64,000 nucleotides of DNA from Phytoseiulus persimilis (lineage: Eukaryota > Arthropoda > Arachnida > Mesostigmata > Phytoseiidae): positions 211,001-275,000 of the forward strand of contig JAQZDE010000068.1 in assembly GCA_037576195.1 (NCBI GenBank), given 5' to 3'. The position numbers and the translations under genes were made by a program. This document shows, one piece after another, positions 1-12,052 of the stretch. The notes under the pieces are model-generated. The model saw only the letters and a program-made list of their open reading frames with translations, had not been told where the DNA came from and ran no database searches. Each line of letters starts with the position of its first letter. Position 1 is the stretch's first letter.

Positions 1-1408
1 CCGATAATGAAATATGCTCTGTCCGCCGACGAAGCGAATTCAAGCATTGTCGTGTTGGCCCCGCAGTCGGCGACGTCAACTGCAGCCGCCGCTACGGCGG
101 GCGGCTTCGTTGCAGCGCCGTGTTTAATAAGGCCAAAGAGGATCCGTCCCAGCGCTGCCAGCCTGCGATCACCGCGTTCCCTGGCCGCTGCCGCAAATCT
201 ATTTCATCGTGGCGGAGGAGCAGCATCGACGTCGTTGTAGTCGCTGCGTCCGTCGCTCGGTGTCTAAGTTGCATCTGTCTTGCGTTCGACCCTAAAACGT
301 CTACGTCACGCGTTTCCAGTCAGTCAGTCGCCTAGCGAGCTGGCAGCGTAACCCTCTGCCGGCTGGTTGGCCGATGTCGTCATGGCTTTTTTGATGACGA
401 TTAGCCTCTCGAACACAAAAGAGCCGCCGCAGCAACCGCCGTAGATTAACACCGCCGTGAATTTCGCCCAGTTTTCTCTTCTGATTCAGGAAGCCTCGTT
501 CCGAAATTAAGCATTCGACGACAAACGAGACGAGGGAGGCGATTGGTGGGAACATACGCCTGATCAGAGAGGAACATTGTTGACGACATCCGCGGCGGCA
601 ACAACAACAACAACAGCAATCTTAATGACAGGAGATAATAGGTTATGCAGATATCCACGATCACCAGGAAGCAACCCTGGTGGATGCGAAGCCAGAATCT
701 CCTCGTGATGGTTCGTACGAGGCCGTCGATCGTGTTCGCGAGATCTCAAAATGAGTCGGTTACCGTTCCGAGAAGCTCGAACGCCGCTGATTTGTCGGTT
801 TTTGCGCTGTTGGTGATTGCATGACTCGCGAGCCACGAGTACAGAAGCGCTTCTAGTTGGAATCGGGGTGACCCATCGACGGTGTCGCGGCGAAGGCGTC
901 TCCGCACGCATTGCAGGAGGAAAGGGGAACGAAGTTCGCACAAAAACGACGCTGCGCGGTAAGTCCGCACCGGACAACGATTCGACCCTAAGTCAACCGT
1001 GGCAACAGTTACACCAATCCGAGTTGTTTCGGTTCGCCGTTCTTTTTGCGCCACTAATGATTCTTCCAGGAACCGCTGCCTCGTGGAGCTTCGCGGTCCG
1101 TGTTCCGGAATTTCGTCGTATCTAGAGAGTTCTAGAAAACAAAACACTCCGCGACAGAGGCCTTCTAGAGTCTCTACACGGATTAATTCGGCAACTCGAA
1201 GGGAACGCATGCCCAACGCCGGAAACTTTCGTAAGGCTTGCCGCCGACTCGGTGCATGATTCCTGCTGGATGGGAGCAGCGCAGGGAGATCCGCGCTCGC
1301 CTGGAAAACACTCGAGCGTGTTCTCATCGGACGCAGTGCATTCTGAGTGATTCCTCGTTGTCCAACTCTGAGGAAAAATCTTCCATAGAATAAAGCGACT
1401 CACGTGGG
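1..1408. other. No supported gene
   Basis: No frame here combines an ATG with other coding evidence. A GTAAGT donor at 959 pairs with a TTCTTCCAG acceptor at 1069 (111 bp), but the frame across it is open whether spliced or not and lacks an ATG. A (CAA)n run sits at 599-613. The rest is unremarkable mixed-composition DNA. Confidence 0.5.
599..613. repeat. (CAA)5 microsatellite
   Basis: Five perfect CAA units followed by CAG. It lies in DNA with no supported gene. Confidence 0.8.
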
Positions 1409-1723
1409 CTAACACGCACGGACGTAAAGCCCCGAGCTGAGTTTGAGCACTCTCCAGCTCAGACGACTCCTCCTCTGGTTTCGCGAGGAACAAGCCGGTT
1501 CCTCCGGGGACTCTGTCATCGGCTCGAGAGCTTCCACCTTAGGTTTGGTCTCCAGGCCGGAGCCATTGCAGTTGCCAAATGTCGAACCCATTCCTCCGCG
1601 CGAAATTCGAGACCTGATAAACGAGCTCGATACCAGAATCCCTGAACCTGAAGAAGTTCTACAAGGTGCCGAGGAACGGGTATGGCCGAGCCGCCAAAGC
1701 AATATGTTTCGATTCAATGACAT
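1409..1723 (-). CDS. Candidate 104-aa frame, function unknown
   Basis: A minus-strand frame opens at an ATG (1723-1721) and runs 104 codons. The N-terminal half is Ser/Gly-rich, then comes an acidic stretch with several Glu and Pro (about residues 60-80) and a basic C-terminus ending in Cys. No domain is recognised. On the opposite strand a longer frame (1443-2021) is also open without an ATG near its start; it holds a Pro/Glu-rich region followed by Arg-rich sequence. At most one of the pair is likely to be coding, and neither shows clear third-position bias. A minus-strand GTGAGT at about 1403 would make a donor, but the nearest good acceptor is only 36 bp away, too close for an intron. This may be a chance frame. 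Confidence 0.15.
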   Translation of the reverse strand: MSLNRNILLWRLGHTRSSAPCRTSSGSGILVSSSFIRSRISRGGMGSTFGNCNGSGLETKPKVEALEPMTESPEEPACSSRNQRRSRLSWRVLKLSSGLYVRAC

Positions 1724-3189
1724 CGGCCCCGGCTCGTCTTCGGCGAGAGGGATGGAAACACTTTGTGAAAAAGCGACGCGAATTCGTTGCAGATTCGAAC
1801 CCGAGCGCGAGTCCTTTGCAGCCCGGAGGATCGACCGATCAGTGCATCATGAACTCACCGAAATCCAATCGAGCCTTGTATGCCGAGCCGAAAAGCCACG
1901 AGCGGATATCGCGGCAGCGCTCCACTGGAGTATAAACAATGAGAGATTGCTTCCCCAAGAAGGACCCTCGTTAGTTGTCGAAGCATTCCAAGCGCAAACG
2001 AAACTATGCGGCTCGCCATAACTGGAACATTATCGAGTGACTCCCGCGACATGGTTCGCATGGAAAAGTTTGTTCCTACGCGCTACCGTCGACGCAGCAC
2101 AGTCGGATTGAATTCATCGGCCTCTTTAATGGAGCGAGAATCGCAAACAAGTCCGTGACATCATGATCCCCTTAGCGGAGAGCATGCGGAGCTAAGGTTG
2201 ATCGACTCGACTCTATATCAACATATTGATGACCAATAATTCGACCAATAGGTGAGCCGAGCGGGTAGTACAGATTAAGCGAAGATGGCCGTTACCTATT
2301 GGGAACACTCAGTTCCCTCGGTGACGCAGCGTCGTGCGCGACCCCCCGCGCACAAGTCCGGAATCTTAACATACAGGGGATCGCACCCGGGCGGATCGCG
2401 TAAGTCGCGATCTGCTAATCTTGGGAAGACCTTCTGAGCCGGAGGACCCATGAGCGATTCTCTTCCCCCGAAACCGCGTGCCGCTCTTTCTAAGCGCAGG
2501 GAACCCAATGATGGGACGCTGGGCCGCACTCGTTCCAGTTCGGGATCCAGTGTCGCGAAGAGAGCGTGCCGATGATTCGCGGGGATTTCGCGTCGTTGTA
2601 ACCGAAAATTCCGAGGACCCGATGCTGTCAATCGACACTCGAATCCACCTCTCGTGTCATTACTCGATTTCGCTTATCCATTCGACGAAATAAAATCTAA
2701 TATAAACAAACTACGAACCAACGGAGCGAGCGACCAACCAACCACCCAAGCACGCGGACGAACGAACGAACCGGCAACGACGAGCGCCGGCAAACGAACA
2801 AATCTCATATGTCCACAGACTTTGTTTGGTTTCCAGGACTCACGCTGTGTGAATCCGCCATAAATTTCGCCGAGGGCTCTGAGAATTGTTCTGCAAGTTG
2901 TGGCGACTTGACGAGCAGCGATCAACGGACTCGTCCGAAGCAGAGCCGACAACATAAGGGAGTGAGCAGGAACGGTCTGAAAAAGTATCCTGCTTCCAAT
3001 TGTCTTGTTTTTTTTTTCGCTCGCGTCGTAAAAACCCCCTGATACGCCCTATTTGTTGACACTGATTTAGCAAATTTTCCACTTTACAAGAGGGTTCAGC
3101 GATCATCCAGCCAGTTGTTTAGTCCTCGGGTACGCTAATGATACAAGTGTTTTGGCCCGGGCGGCGACACGCTTCTTGTCAGCCGCGCC
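1724..3189. other. No supported gene; tetranucleotide-rich patch
   Basis: Contains a TATAAA at 1931-1936 with no convincing gene downstream, a GTAAGT at about 2400 without a good partner acceptor, and a CGAG/CCAA/CGAA tetranucleotide patch at 2726-2795. No frame is supported beyond chance length. Confidence 0.5.
2726..2795. repeat. Mixed tetranucleotide tract (CGAG, CCAA, CGAA)
   Basis: Short consecutive runs of 4-bp units, for example CCAACCAACCA and CGAACGAACGAA. The same vocabulary recurs across the window (6.6, 11.2, 12.3, 19.5, 29.5, 45.8 kb) and behaves like a genome-wide composition feature rather than a gene signal. Confidence 0.7.
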
Positions 3190-3568
3190 ATGCCGGAATC
3201 GGTCATCTGTTCCAAAATGCGACGACGAGGAGGAGGACGGAAGAAGTCGCGGACTCCATCGCACGGGGTGCGATCCGAGTGCTTGTCGAGAGCTCGCTCC
3301 CTCCGCCGGTGTTTGAAGCGGTGGATTCACAAAAATGGTAACTTCCGTATTTTCCGGTAAGTGAGCTGAAGTGCAGCTGATCACATGCGAGGAGTCAGGC
3401 GATCTTTCCTCCAGAGAAAATAAATGTGGATTCGCAAAAAAAAAGGTCCTTCGCTTGAGGAATACAGATATCTGGCCTCTGGGATTCACGTCGAAGCTTC
3501 CAGAAGCCACTGGTCGAACCGCTGACTCTTATATCTATCTTTCAAACGAATCGAGACCTCGCATTTGA
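3190..3568 (+). CDS. Candidate two-exon gene, 106-aa basic protein
   Basis: Exon 1 is 3190-3356 and exon 2 is 3415-3568. They are separated by a 58-bp intron with donor TTTCCG|GTAAGT and acceptor CTTTCCTCCAG. Joined, they read 106 codons from an ATG with a good context (GCCATGC) to TGA, with an in-frame stop upstream of the start. A second in-frame ATG at 3217 (CAAAATG) is an alternative start. The product is strongly basic: an Arg/Gly/Lys cluster around residues 10-20, more Arg/Lys to about residue 60, then a mixed C-terminus. No family is recognised. A 135-codon frame lies on the opposite strand (3103-3510). The perfect donor, polypyrimidine acceptor and frame continuity across them are the main support. 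Nuclear or nucleic-acid binding would be a guess from charge alone. Confidence 0.3.
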
Positions 3569-6500
3569 CACAGCTGCAAAGCACATATAGTTCAACGGGC
3601 TGTCGCTTCCCTCCGTGAGCCGATCCCAACTGAAACAAACGTTCCCTTGCCCTCGGGATATTCTGCTTCCGATCGAGAGTCAATATTCTGAGACGTTTCC
3701 CGTGATCGCAATTAGGTTCTGGGCTGTTCGCACATCACTGGACATTGGTGATCAGGTACCAGGCGAAAGATCAGATCGCAGAGGAAGTTTTTCCGACTCA
3801 GCTACAAAGGCTGAAATGCCTCTGCCAGAATGTCGCAATCGCTCAATACAGATGGCTGGCTGACTGACTGGGCCGTTGGCTGAACGCCCGCGTTTACTTT
3901 ACCACCATTGGCAGGGACTTGTTCCGATTTCGTTGGCGAAAGTTTCGACAAGCATCGAAATAGAAAGCACGGATAAAAAATATGCGATCAACGCTGCGAC
4001 GATCATACAAGAAGAGGATGACCCAGGGAAGGCCATTCGACGTTCGCGGCGTTTGCGCAGCGAAGCCGACCCTCGGCCTCGCAGCTTAGGCCAGAGAAAG
4101 CGGAGGGAGCCCACAGGCAGTGAATCGTTGAAGAGTTGAGCAAGCGGCGGACAAAGCTGAGCAAACTTCAGGTGTGAGTTCGCCTCTTGTCGTGATTAGG
4201 TGGTGTCCACAGCGAGATATGGATGAAGTCCACCGTTGGACCGGAGTTTGTTTTCGAGAATCGTCGCTTTCGTACGTGGTCGCGACGTCTCGCTGCCTGG
4301 GCTAACAAGCTCAGCTCGGCCACGAGAGTCGAACTCGAGTGGATTCCGAGTCGAGTCGATTACACGAGAGAAGGCGATGGAATCCCCCGCGGGAAAATTA
4401 TAGGGACTTGGATTCATTGGGGAGAAAAAAAAAACATCCAGTCGGTGGCGCCGCCGCTTTTTGGATTGTTCGTTGCGTTTCCGACATCATCATTCCGTGC
4501 GTCTTCCTCCTCTGGCGTCTCTTTCGGTTAGCCAACTGGTTCTTCCCATGCGCAAATAGCGCCGATCCTTCCGAACTATTTGGAAACGAAGACGGTAGTG
4601 ACAGCTTGCTCTGCGCTGTTGCCCGCCGCTCAGATTTCTGGCTGTGTGATCGAGCGAGCGAGCCACAGACCATGGGACGTTGGAAAACTGCTGCTAGTAC
4701 TCGGAAAATCTGCCGCCGTAGCTCCCTTGAATCCAGACCGAAATCGAGGAAGCCGATGCTGATGATCGAGGAAAACGGAACGCGCCCTGAGATGTTGTTC
4801 CGAGCTGAACATCGGCCGCCGCCGCCAACAGAAGACCGACCGACCGACAAGTGGCCGTGTCGTATAGAGACGGGGAAGCTCTCGAACACGATCGGCTGTC
4901 ACCTTGCAGCAAGTTTTCCGTCGATTTTCCCGTGGCCGTCTCTCCGTTAACGACCTTCTGCAGGAAACTCCGCTGCCCGCTCGCGCGATCATGAGACAAA
5001 AGGGGTGGGAACAATAAGAAATGAAAAAAGAAAAAATTCACTCCCCATGAATCATTGGATCGCTTAGAGCGTTTCGGCGCCTCGTGATATTTCTGTGTAG
5101 CACTTTCCTTCGATGATTCGAATCCGACGAATCACTGAATTCGGTTTCCAAGTATCGCCACGGACGCATTCCGATCGCATTATTGATCATGAGTTCAGCA
5201 CTTGGGAAGGACGCAGTAAATTATTCACTCCCTAAGTCATCTATAATTGACAACGACTGAAAGCGACGCGATGACTCCAGCATTGATTGTTTGTTTCCAC
5301 GACCACTGAAAAATCCTGACACGGGACGCGATCGATATCCGCTTCGTTTCCTCGACGAGCGACCGCCAGCAGTTTGATGCCACGTCTGATTGCGTAAGAA
5401 ATGGAAAAGCTTTCGCAGCGTCCTTTCTCGCTCGCATCTGCAGCGTTCGGTCCATCTTTCAATTGTGCCCGGCGTCGCTGAGCCTCCGTGAAGTGCCACA
5501 AAGCTTTCAAAAAAGCGGCCTTGGTTTAGCGTCGGTCTGTGTGCCGGCTCGTTTACCCGGCGGGCGGGCGGGCAGGCAACATAGTCAAGGATGCGAAGTG
5601 AGCACGACCAGAGCTGCTAACTCTCTCGCTCATCACACAGTCAGTCAGCGAACAGCGATTCATCCTCGAGGTGGCTCGAGGAGCTGTTCCTAATGAACAT
5701 CCCTCTATTCGAATCGGACGTCGAAGGAATCGCAGCCGGGATCGTTCGGTTCATGACCGTGGGTCTGACCGAAGCCGCGCGGCGTCTGCTCCTGGATCGC
5801 GGATCGCGAGTAAGAGAACAGTGGTTACGACCCCGCGGACCCAGATTTGCATGCAACCCGAACGGAAAACTGACTGGAACCCAAAAAAACGGAGAGCTTC
5901 TCATGTACGCAGTCCGGCCGATGCGAGTTGGTCGTCGGTTGGATGACAAATGACAACACAGTCTTCGGCGACTGCGCTCCAGTGTCACACTCATTACGCA
6001 GAGACGAACGACAGCTTCATGAGAGGGCTGGGGGCGTCAGGGGAGCGGGAGGGGGATCGGGGGAGAATCGAACAGGATGCCGTGGGGATGGTTATGCTAG
6101 ATGAGTTGGCCATCAGAACGCACTCAGCTAATCTCGGCGTGTATCCTGTGAGCATGGCGAGGTGTTTGGATGGGTTTGCGTATGGAGGTACAGCCATCAT
6201 GCATCCCACCACGGCTCGAACATAAGCTAACAGCTCCCGAAGCACAACATACAGCACACACCGACACTTGTTAATCCTGAAAGGGGACATTCCGAGAAGC
6301 GTGCTCTGTGACGGGATTTGATTCGACTGGTGCCGCTCAAGCCGCGTTGGGTGCGCCCCCCCCCCACCTGACAATTTTCCCGGAGGGCTTCCGGGAAAGG
6401 ATTAACTGGTCACGGGAACGGATGAACTGATTGTTGAATTTCCTCCGCTCCGATCGGCGCAAGGCGGACACTACCGACCTTGCAGGAATGCGGCTCACCA

Positions 6501-7535
6501 AAGCCATTGCGGGTCAATGGTGAGCTGGTCGCACGCGAGACAACGGTTCGCGCTTAGCGTGTTACCACCACCGACCGAGCTAGCTTGCGGCCGAACGAAC
6601 GCCAGCGAGGAAAAGAGTGCCTAACCAAGCAAGTAGCGGACGGGCTGACCGAGCGAGCGGGAGACAAGGCGACTTCGACTCTGATTTGAAAGTTTAATTC
6701 ATTCTTCGTTTTCCCGTGAGCATCGCCACCGCAAGCGCATGCGACTACCACCAGCAACAGAAGCGGTCGGTCGAGCGTTCTTCTATTTTCTCATCGTCCA
6801 GGGTCGTGCCCTCTCGTCGTTTGACAGCTTCCTCCGCAACGTCCACTCTTCCGTTCATTCTCGCGGACTGGTTTTTAATTGCCAAAACTAACAGAGCTCG
6901 TAGGGATATGCGGATCGCGTGAATTTTTCTCCTACTGTCCCGTTGACTGATACCCAGAGCGAGACGTACTCCACCAACGCAGACGTAATGGGCATGGCGA
7001 GTCGTCAAAAACTCTTGGAAGGGTGGATATTCTTTTGAGGAGAGCGCGGCTGGCGTTCTTATCTCCCAGCTCGAAGCGTTCTTTGGAAAATTACGATGAC
7101 CAAGCCGAAGCTCTCGTGATGTGAAGACGAGGATCCGCCTTGGGAGGGGGTCAGTGACCGAGACATAAACCGATCCGGAAACGCGATTCCGACAAACAGA
7201 CAGACAAGCAACTCCAGCAAACTCTCAGATTGATGTCGTAGTGCGAGCTCGGTCATCCCAGTCAACGCCAGCGGGTTCGGATAGAGTATCTCTATCGGAA
7301 CTTTACGGAATTTCCCCGAACGCAAACTTCAGTAAACGCCACATTGTACGCCAGCATTGAAAGATTCACCGACTTGGCGGGAGGCCACAGGCGCCCGCCG
7401 TTTCAACTTCCCTATGAATTCAGTTCCTGAAGCCCCTGCTTGGCCGCTGCGGCAAAGCCGAATAGCTGGCCCACACCATTCCTGGCTGGTTAATCGGAAA
7501 ATGGGTTTCAATCAGGTCAACATCTAGGATCTGAC
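3569..7535. other. About 4 kb without a supported gene
   Basis: Holds many overlapping short frames on both strands with no domain, signal peptide or good intron. Notable items are (GACC)n at 4834-4848, a possible but too short intron at 5598-5640 (GTGAGC, CTAAC, CACAG, 43 bp), a G-quadruplex motif at 6025-6063, a 10-base C run at 6356-6365, and a GAGC/CGAA-type patch around 6580-6660. Confidence 0.45.
6025..6063 (+). other. Canonical G-quadruplex motif
   Basis: Six runs of three or more G lie within 39 bases, with spacers of 1 to 6 bases. This satisfies the usual G3+N1-7 pattern more than once. The complementary strand is correspondingly C-rich. No promoter or gene is clearly adjacent, so any role is open. 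Confidence 0.7.
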
Positions 7536-7787
7536 ATGCGCGGAGGGACAGTTGAAGCGAGTCCGAACGCTCCGAACAAGATCGGTGTTGGGAATACAAT
7601 GTCTGAGAAATGTGATGCAACTCGAGCTCTGGGCCATCGCAACACCTTGACCGAACCGGAATCAATTGATCGATGGATCGGGATATATTTCGATGAAGGT
7701 TTTCCGTACCATCCCGGCCCGGAATTCGATCGCAGATCGGTGCGACCGGGTCCAAGCGTGTGGGAGTTGTGCATTCGCTATGAATAA
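7536..7787 (+). CDS. Candidate 83-aa frame with poly(A) signal at its stop
   Basis: The frame starts at ATG 7536 and runs 83 codons to a TAA at 7785-7787. That stop overlaps a perfect AATAAA (7783-7788), a compact arrangement expected at the 3' end of a small gene. The protein is soluble-looking, with two Cys, no hydrophobic leader and an aromatic/Pro-rich C-terminal half (around residues 50-75). No family is recognised. No intron is needed. The opposite strand also has overlapping open frames (7420-7887), so coding status is uncertain. The poly(A) coincidence is the only support beyond length. Confidence 0.22.
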   Translation: MRGGTVEASPNAPNKIGVGNTMSEKCDATRALGHRNTLTEPESIDRWIGIYFDEGFPYHPGPEFDRRSVRPGPSVWELCIRYE

Positions 7788-8561
7788 AGTTTGCTGAGAG
7801 TAACGTGCTACGAGCGGTTGATATATGTAGGTCGGGAGAGGGAACATCAGCGGGCCCACCTGCTCTGACAGGTAAACGAGTCAACAAATTTACAGACGGA
7901 AGAGACTGCCGTAACGTACAAATGCCAACAGAGCTCGAATTAGTGACTGGGAAACGATGACAGGTGCCCGAGAGATTCCTGCGAGGAGGATCTCAAAAAA
8001 CTGCCGTTTATGTCGCTGTTGTTGACGCCGTCGTTATCGTTGTTCCCGGCAACGGTGGAAGCTGCTTTGGAAGTGATGGCGGTCGTCGTCGTTGTCTCGC
8101 AGTGGTAGTAGCGGTGGTAGTACTATGCTCTCGAGTCAGCGGCAAGCGTGGTCCTGATTTATAGCCTGTTGGCACTCATGCTCCAGCTCCAGCAACCAAC
8201 GACCGACTCGGCCGACCGAGTGAGCAGGCAGGCAGGCAACGGTTCGGCCGAACGCAGCAACTATAGATCCCCAAGACGAAAAAGACGCAGCGGCCGCACC
8301 GGCAGCAACCAAGAACGACCCGGATATTAGCTCCTTCGACAACGCCAGCAATGGAAGCAGCGGCGGCGAATTCGCTGTCGCTAAGTTATTTCGAAGATGT
8401 GCCTCTTGTTCCTTTGCTCTTCGTTGTGAGCTTTAAATCGCTACTGCGTTGCTCCCACCGGTGAGTGTGCTGCCGAGCCGGCATGGAATCCGATAGTGTA
8501 CCTTGAATTCGGAGCAGCCACGGCGACGACGACATGTTCCGCCGGTCGCTCCCCTCGACCT

Positions 8562-8573
8562 CCCCCCCCCCCC
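8562..8573. repeat. C12 homopolymer
   Basis: Twelve consecutive C on the plus strand. Similar C or G runs occur at 6356-6365, 15183-15193 and 59699-59714. Confidence 0.85.
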
Positions 8574-9639
8574 AACGGCCGCCGTTTACTCCCCAGTCGT
8601 CCCCTCCTGTTTGCGACTCACGCTCCACCTGTTCCCGCACGCCCCTTCTTCGTTTCGTTGCGTGCGCAGCTCCATTTTCGACTATCGGAACGGGAAGATT
8701 TGTCATTTTTTCATTAAAGACGCTTCGATTCCCAGCCATTGGAATTCCGTCCTCGCCGGTCGCCGAGTGTCGCGCTCACTCGCTCAATCGTGCGGACAGA
8801 CGCGCGTACCTGGAAATATTCAAAGAGTCATTCGGGCCAAATTTTCGATTTGACCCGGGACTGGCGCCGGGGCACACTCATGACAACTGTCGACCAACCC
8901 GAGCCACAGAGCGAGTGAGGCCGCCGCTGTGACGGATTGTTCCTCCTTCTTTACTTCGTCTTTCCTCACTGATCCCTTTCGGCGCCGACAAGCGAACGGC
9001 GCGGCTCTCGTTGCCCGTCGCTTTCGGCGCCATCCGATTACATACAGTGAAATAGGACGAAACGAGCGGACGAAGATCTTCATTTTCAGTCCATGCCGTT
9101 CGTTCGGGCCCCGTCCGAAAATGGACTTGCACACGACAAATTCCATAGATTCGCGACAGCCGACCCGACCCGAGAAGGAACGGAGGCTTAGCGTAGGACG
9201 GGTGGGCTGGCAATTGAGAGAGAAAAGAGGAAGGAAGCAAAGCGGGAAATTTGAATTCGAACATTCGATTCGTTCCCAACCGTCGCAGGGGTTGCGGCGG
9301 CGGCGGGGGAGTAATTTGCGGGTGGCTCGAGTCCGGGGACCGGAGCGATCCCCTTAACAGTGGATCGCCTTCCTCTCGTTGCCCTGTCCCGTTCGGCCCT
9401 CTCCCCTCCCCGACCATCTGTATTCACGACCCCCTAGATTGTTCCAGAAATGGAGCAGCGGGACGAAGCGGTGACAAAGCTAACAGGAGAGCCGGCTCAA
9501 TTGACTTCACGTGTTTTTCGTATCGCGGAGGCCGAACAGCTTGCATATTGTTTCGAGCGTCGATCAGTCGTTCAACGGTGCCCGTTACCGTCCTCTATTA
9601 TCCACGTACAGTGTCAACGAGAGGATGAATCATTTCCCA

Positions 9640-9668
9640 CTGCAGGTACGCTGCCGCCGTACCTGCAG
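9640..9668. repeat. 11-bp perfect inverted repeat with 7-bp loop
   Basis: The left arm CTGCAGGTACG (9640-9650) and right arm CGTACCTGCAG (9658-9668) are perfectly complementary around a 7-base spacer, so the single strand can fold into a stable hairpin. The loop is too small and the stem too short for a typical microRNA precursor. It could be a protein-binding palindrome or a chance structure. Confidence 0.75.
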
Positions 9669-11221
9669 CGTATCACGCTGGAACCGCCAACTCGATCCGC
9701 ACCGATTTCGACAAGTTCATCGCTTCTCTGCTCCAGTTAATTATCGATCATACGGTCACATTTCTGATCTTTCGGCGTGGATGAAGGGCGTTGAACAGAA
9801 CGGGGGAAAGCTTCTCAACTATCTTGAAACGATAGCGTGCATATCAGTGTTTTTGTCACTGCTCTTCAGCGATAGATTTCGCCACTATCGGTTCCTTCGC
9901 AGCGAAAAATGTGACTTGAAGTAGTTCTGTCCGTCCGTGCGTCCGTCTGGCGGGTGATTCGTGGCTGCCTTTCAGTCGGTCCCCGGTCGCTGTATGGATG
10001 GCTGTGCCCTTTCGGCTGGGATTTCGGCTTGGTTTGTTCAAAAGTGTTCGAGTTTTTTGACCGGGTCGCGGCACCAAGTCGCTCAGTCGCCGCCAACTGA
10101 AGAAGAAGCAAGCCATCAGCTATAACCGACAAAGCGACGGACCAACAGAACGACCGCCGCGGCGACCATGAACGCATTGTGCGGCGGCTCCCGTCTTCCT
10201 CTCTCACCCAGTCTATCCCTTGCGCTTGCTTGCTCGCTCGCTAAGACCGCGGAATCGTGTGAACAAGAACTCTTTCGCAACGGCACCAGGAGCCGCCGCG
10301 GGTCGGGCCAGCGCAACGGAAGCACTCTGGAAGGACAAGAATGAACAGGGGAGCTCATGCCAGAACGAGGCAGGCCCCTCCTGACTGCGTCCTTTGGCGC
10401 CGCAGCTTTCGCCCTTCTCGTTGTTGTGGTGGTGTTTCCCTCCGGCCGCGGGACGGAAGACAGAGGAAGAAATCCTCCGACTCGACATCGAACTCGACAC
10501 GGGAGCTACTCTCCTCGCGGAGCGCGAGCGAGGCCGCTCGACTCCGGTCGACGCGCGGCCACGTGGGATTCAGAGCAACTCTGGAAGGCTCGCGCGCGTT
10601 CTCTGATCCCCGAAGGGCCTCGATCGCGATTCAGTTTCTAGCCGCATCCCTTCCGAACAGAATACGAAAACTTCTCATTGTTGCTCGTGTGTCTTGATTT
10701 TTCGCTCCCTCGGGTAGTACGCCACTCTATCCTCCGAATTCCATCGCAGCGCATATTCCGCCACAAGAATGGCCTAATTCTCTATCCCGAAATAGATTCC
10801 GGGACCAATCGATACCTTATTTGGTGAGAAATTTGGATGAGTCGCTCGTTCCGTTGATCCGACCACTTGGGAATCGCTCGCCTCTTCGTTCGATGGAACG
10901 GCTGAGGCACTGATCGGATGATTCCGGAATCGTCTGACACAATATTTCCTCTCCCTAAGTGCCCATGTGGTGAAACGCTTTCAATCTTTTCGGAAGCGGC
11001 CGTCGGGAGCTGAAGTCGAAATTCCCGCGCTACCCTAACCGCGATCCGAATCACCAGGTAGCCAAGCAGCACCACACAATGGTCTGTTTGACTTGTTGCC
11101 TCCGCCATCGTCTTTCAGTCCGTTCGTCTGTCCATTGGTCGGTCGCGGGTCGCTGCGGGTTTGTTGGTCGCTCGGTCGCACGGGCGAGCTGACGGCGGGA
11201 TAACCGGTGAACAGTCGAGCG

Positions 11222-11243
11222 AAGGACGGACGGACGGACAGGC
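11222..11243. repeat. (GGAC)n tract
   Basis: Three to four consecutive GGAC units, part of a 120-bp GTCG/GTCC-rich patch at about 11130-11250. Confidence 0.65.
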
Positions 11244-12052
11244 GGATACCGTTACTCGGCGGCGGCGAGGGGCGAGGAGGGAAACGTTGCAGAAAAAAAG
11301 AACACAATGCAATGCGCGTCTAGCGAGAACAGTTTCGAATTCTGCTCGGAATCAGCTATTTGCTTTCAGAGTTCACAACTGATTGGTCGCTCGGTTTCTT
11401 CCCGTTCTTTACGCCGCTTTTCGCTCCGTGCCCTTCTTCGGCGCGTACGTTCCTTCTTCCCTTTTCTGATTGTCGCGGATCTCCTGACAAAAGGCCACGA
11501 ATGAGAAGAACGGGAAACGCACGTTTGGCGTGGCCCGAGCTAAGGGCTGGGGGCGATAGTCCAAATCCGTACACCGCTGCAATACGTCATCAATGTCCAC
11601 TCGAGACCTTCCGGTCGCAGCAACGGAAGAATCATACACCAGTCCAGTGTTTGTTGGGATTCTTTAGTTCAGCTCGAGAGGGAACGGAACGCGGGAAAGA
11701 AAGAAAAAAAGCTTCTCGGCGATTTTCGTTCGAAAACAGTTATCGTTCTGGAGCGCAACCGCAAAGACGGAGTTACTCCCGACCAAGGGTGCACTCATCC
11801 CTAGTAGGGAGCGGAAATTAAAATCATATGCTCCCCTATCTGTTACTCTGGCGCTGCTCGAGCGAGTGAGTAAAAACGACGCCTCAGGACTCGGTTGCAC
11901 CTCAGTCTCCAAGCTCTTTCCTCTACTCAACCGCAACTCGTTGAGGATTGCACATCACGGGACACGGCTATCAACGGGTCGGGTCTGAGCATCGGTGAGC
12001 CGCCGAATGGGGGAGAGAACCTCAGCTGCGCGATATCCGATTTTTAACGCGC

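Larger units (their letters stand above)
7788..12052. other. About 4.3 kb without a supported gene
   Basis: Contains a 12-base C run (8562-8573), a near-perfect hairpin (9640-9668), several GTCC/GGTC/GCTT tetranucleotide patches (about 9930, 10225, 11130-11250) and many overlapping chance frames. A GTGAGT at 8460 with a CAG at about 8519 gives an intron-sized gap but a poor acceptor. A GTGAGT at 11865 has an acceptor only about 43 bp away. Confidence 0.45.

Noticed and set aside
5598..5640. 43-bp intron with GTGAGC, CTAAC and CACAG
   Set aside because: Shorter than the 52-81 bp class seen elsewhere and the joined frames do not continue usefully.
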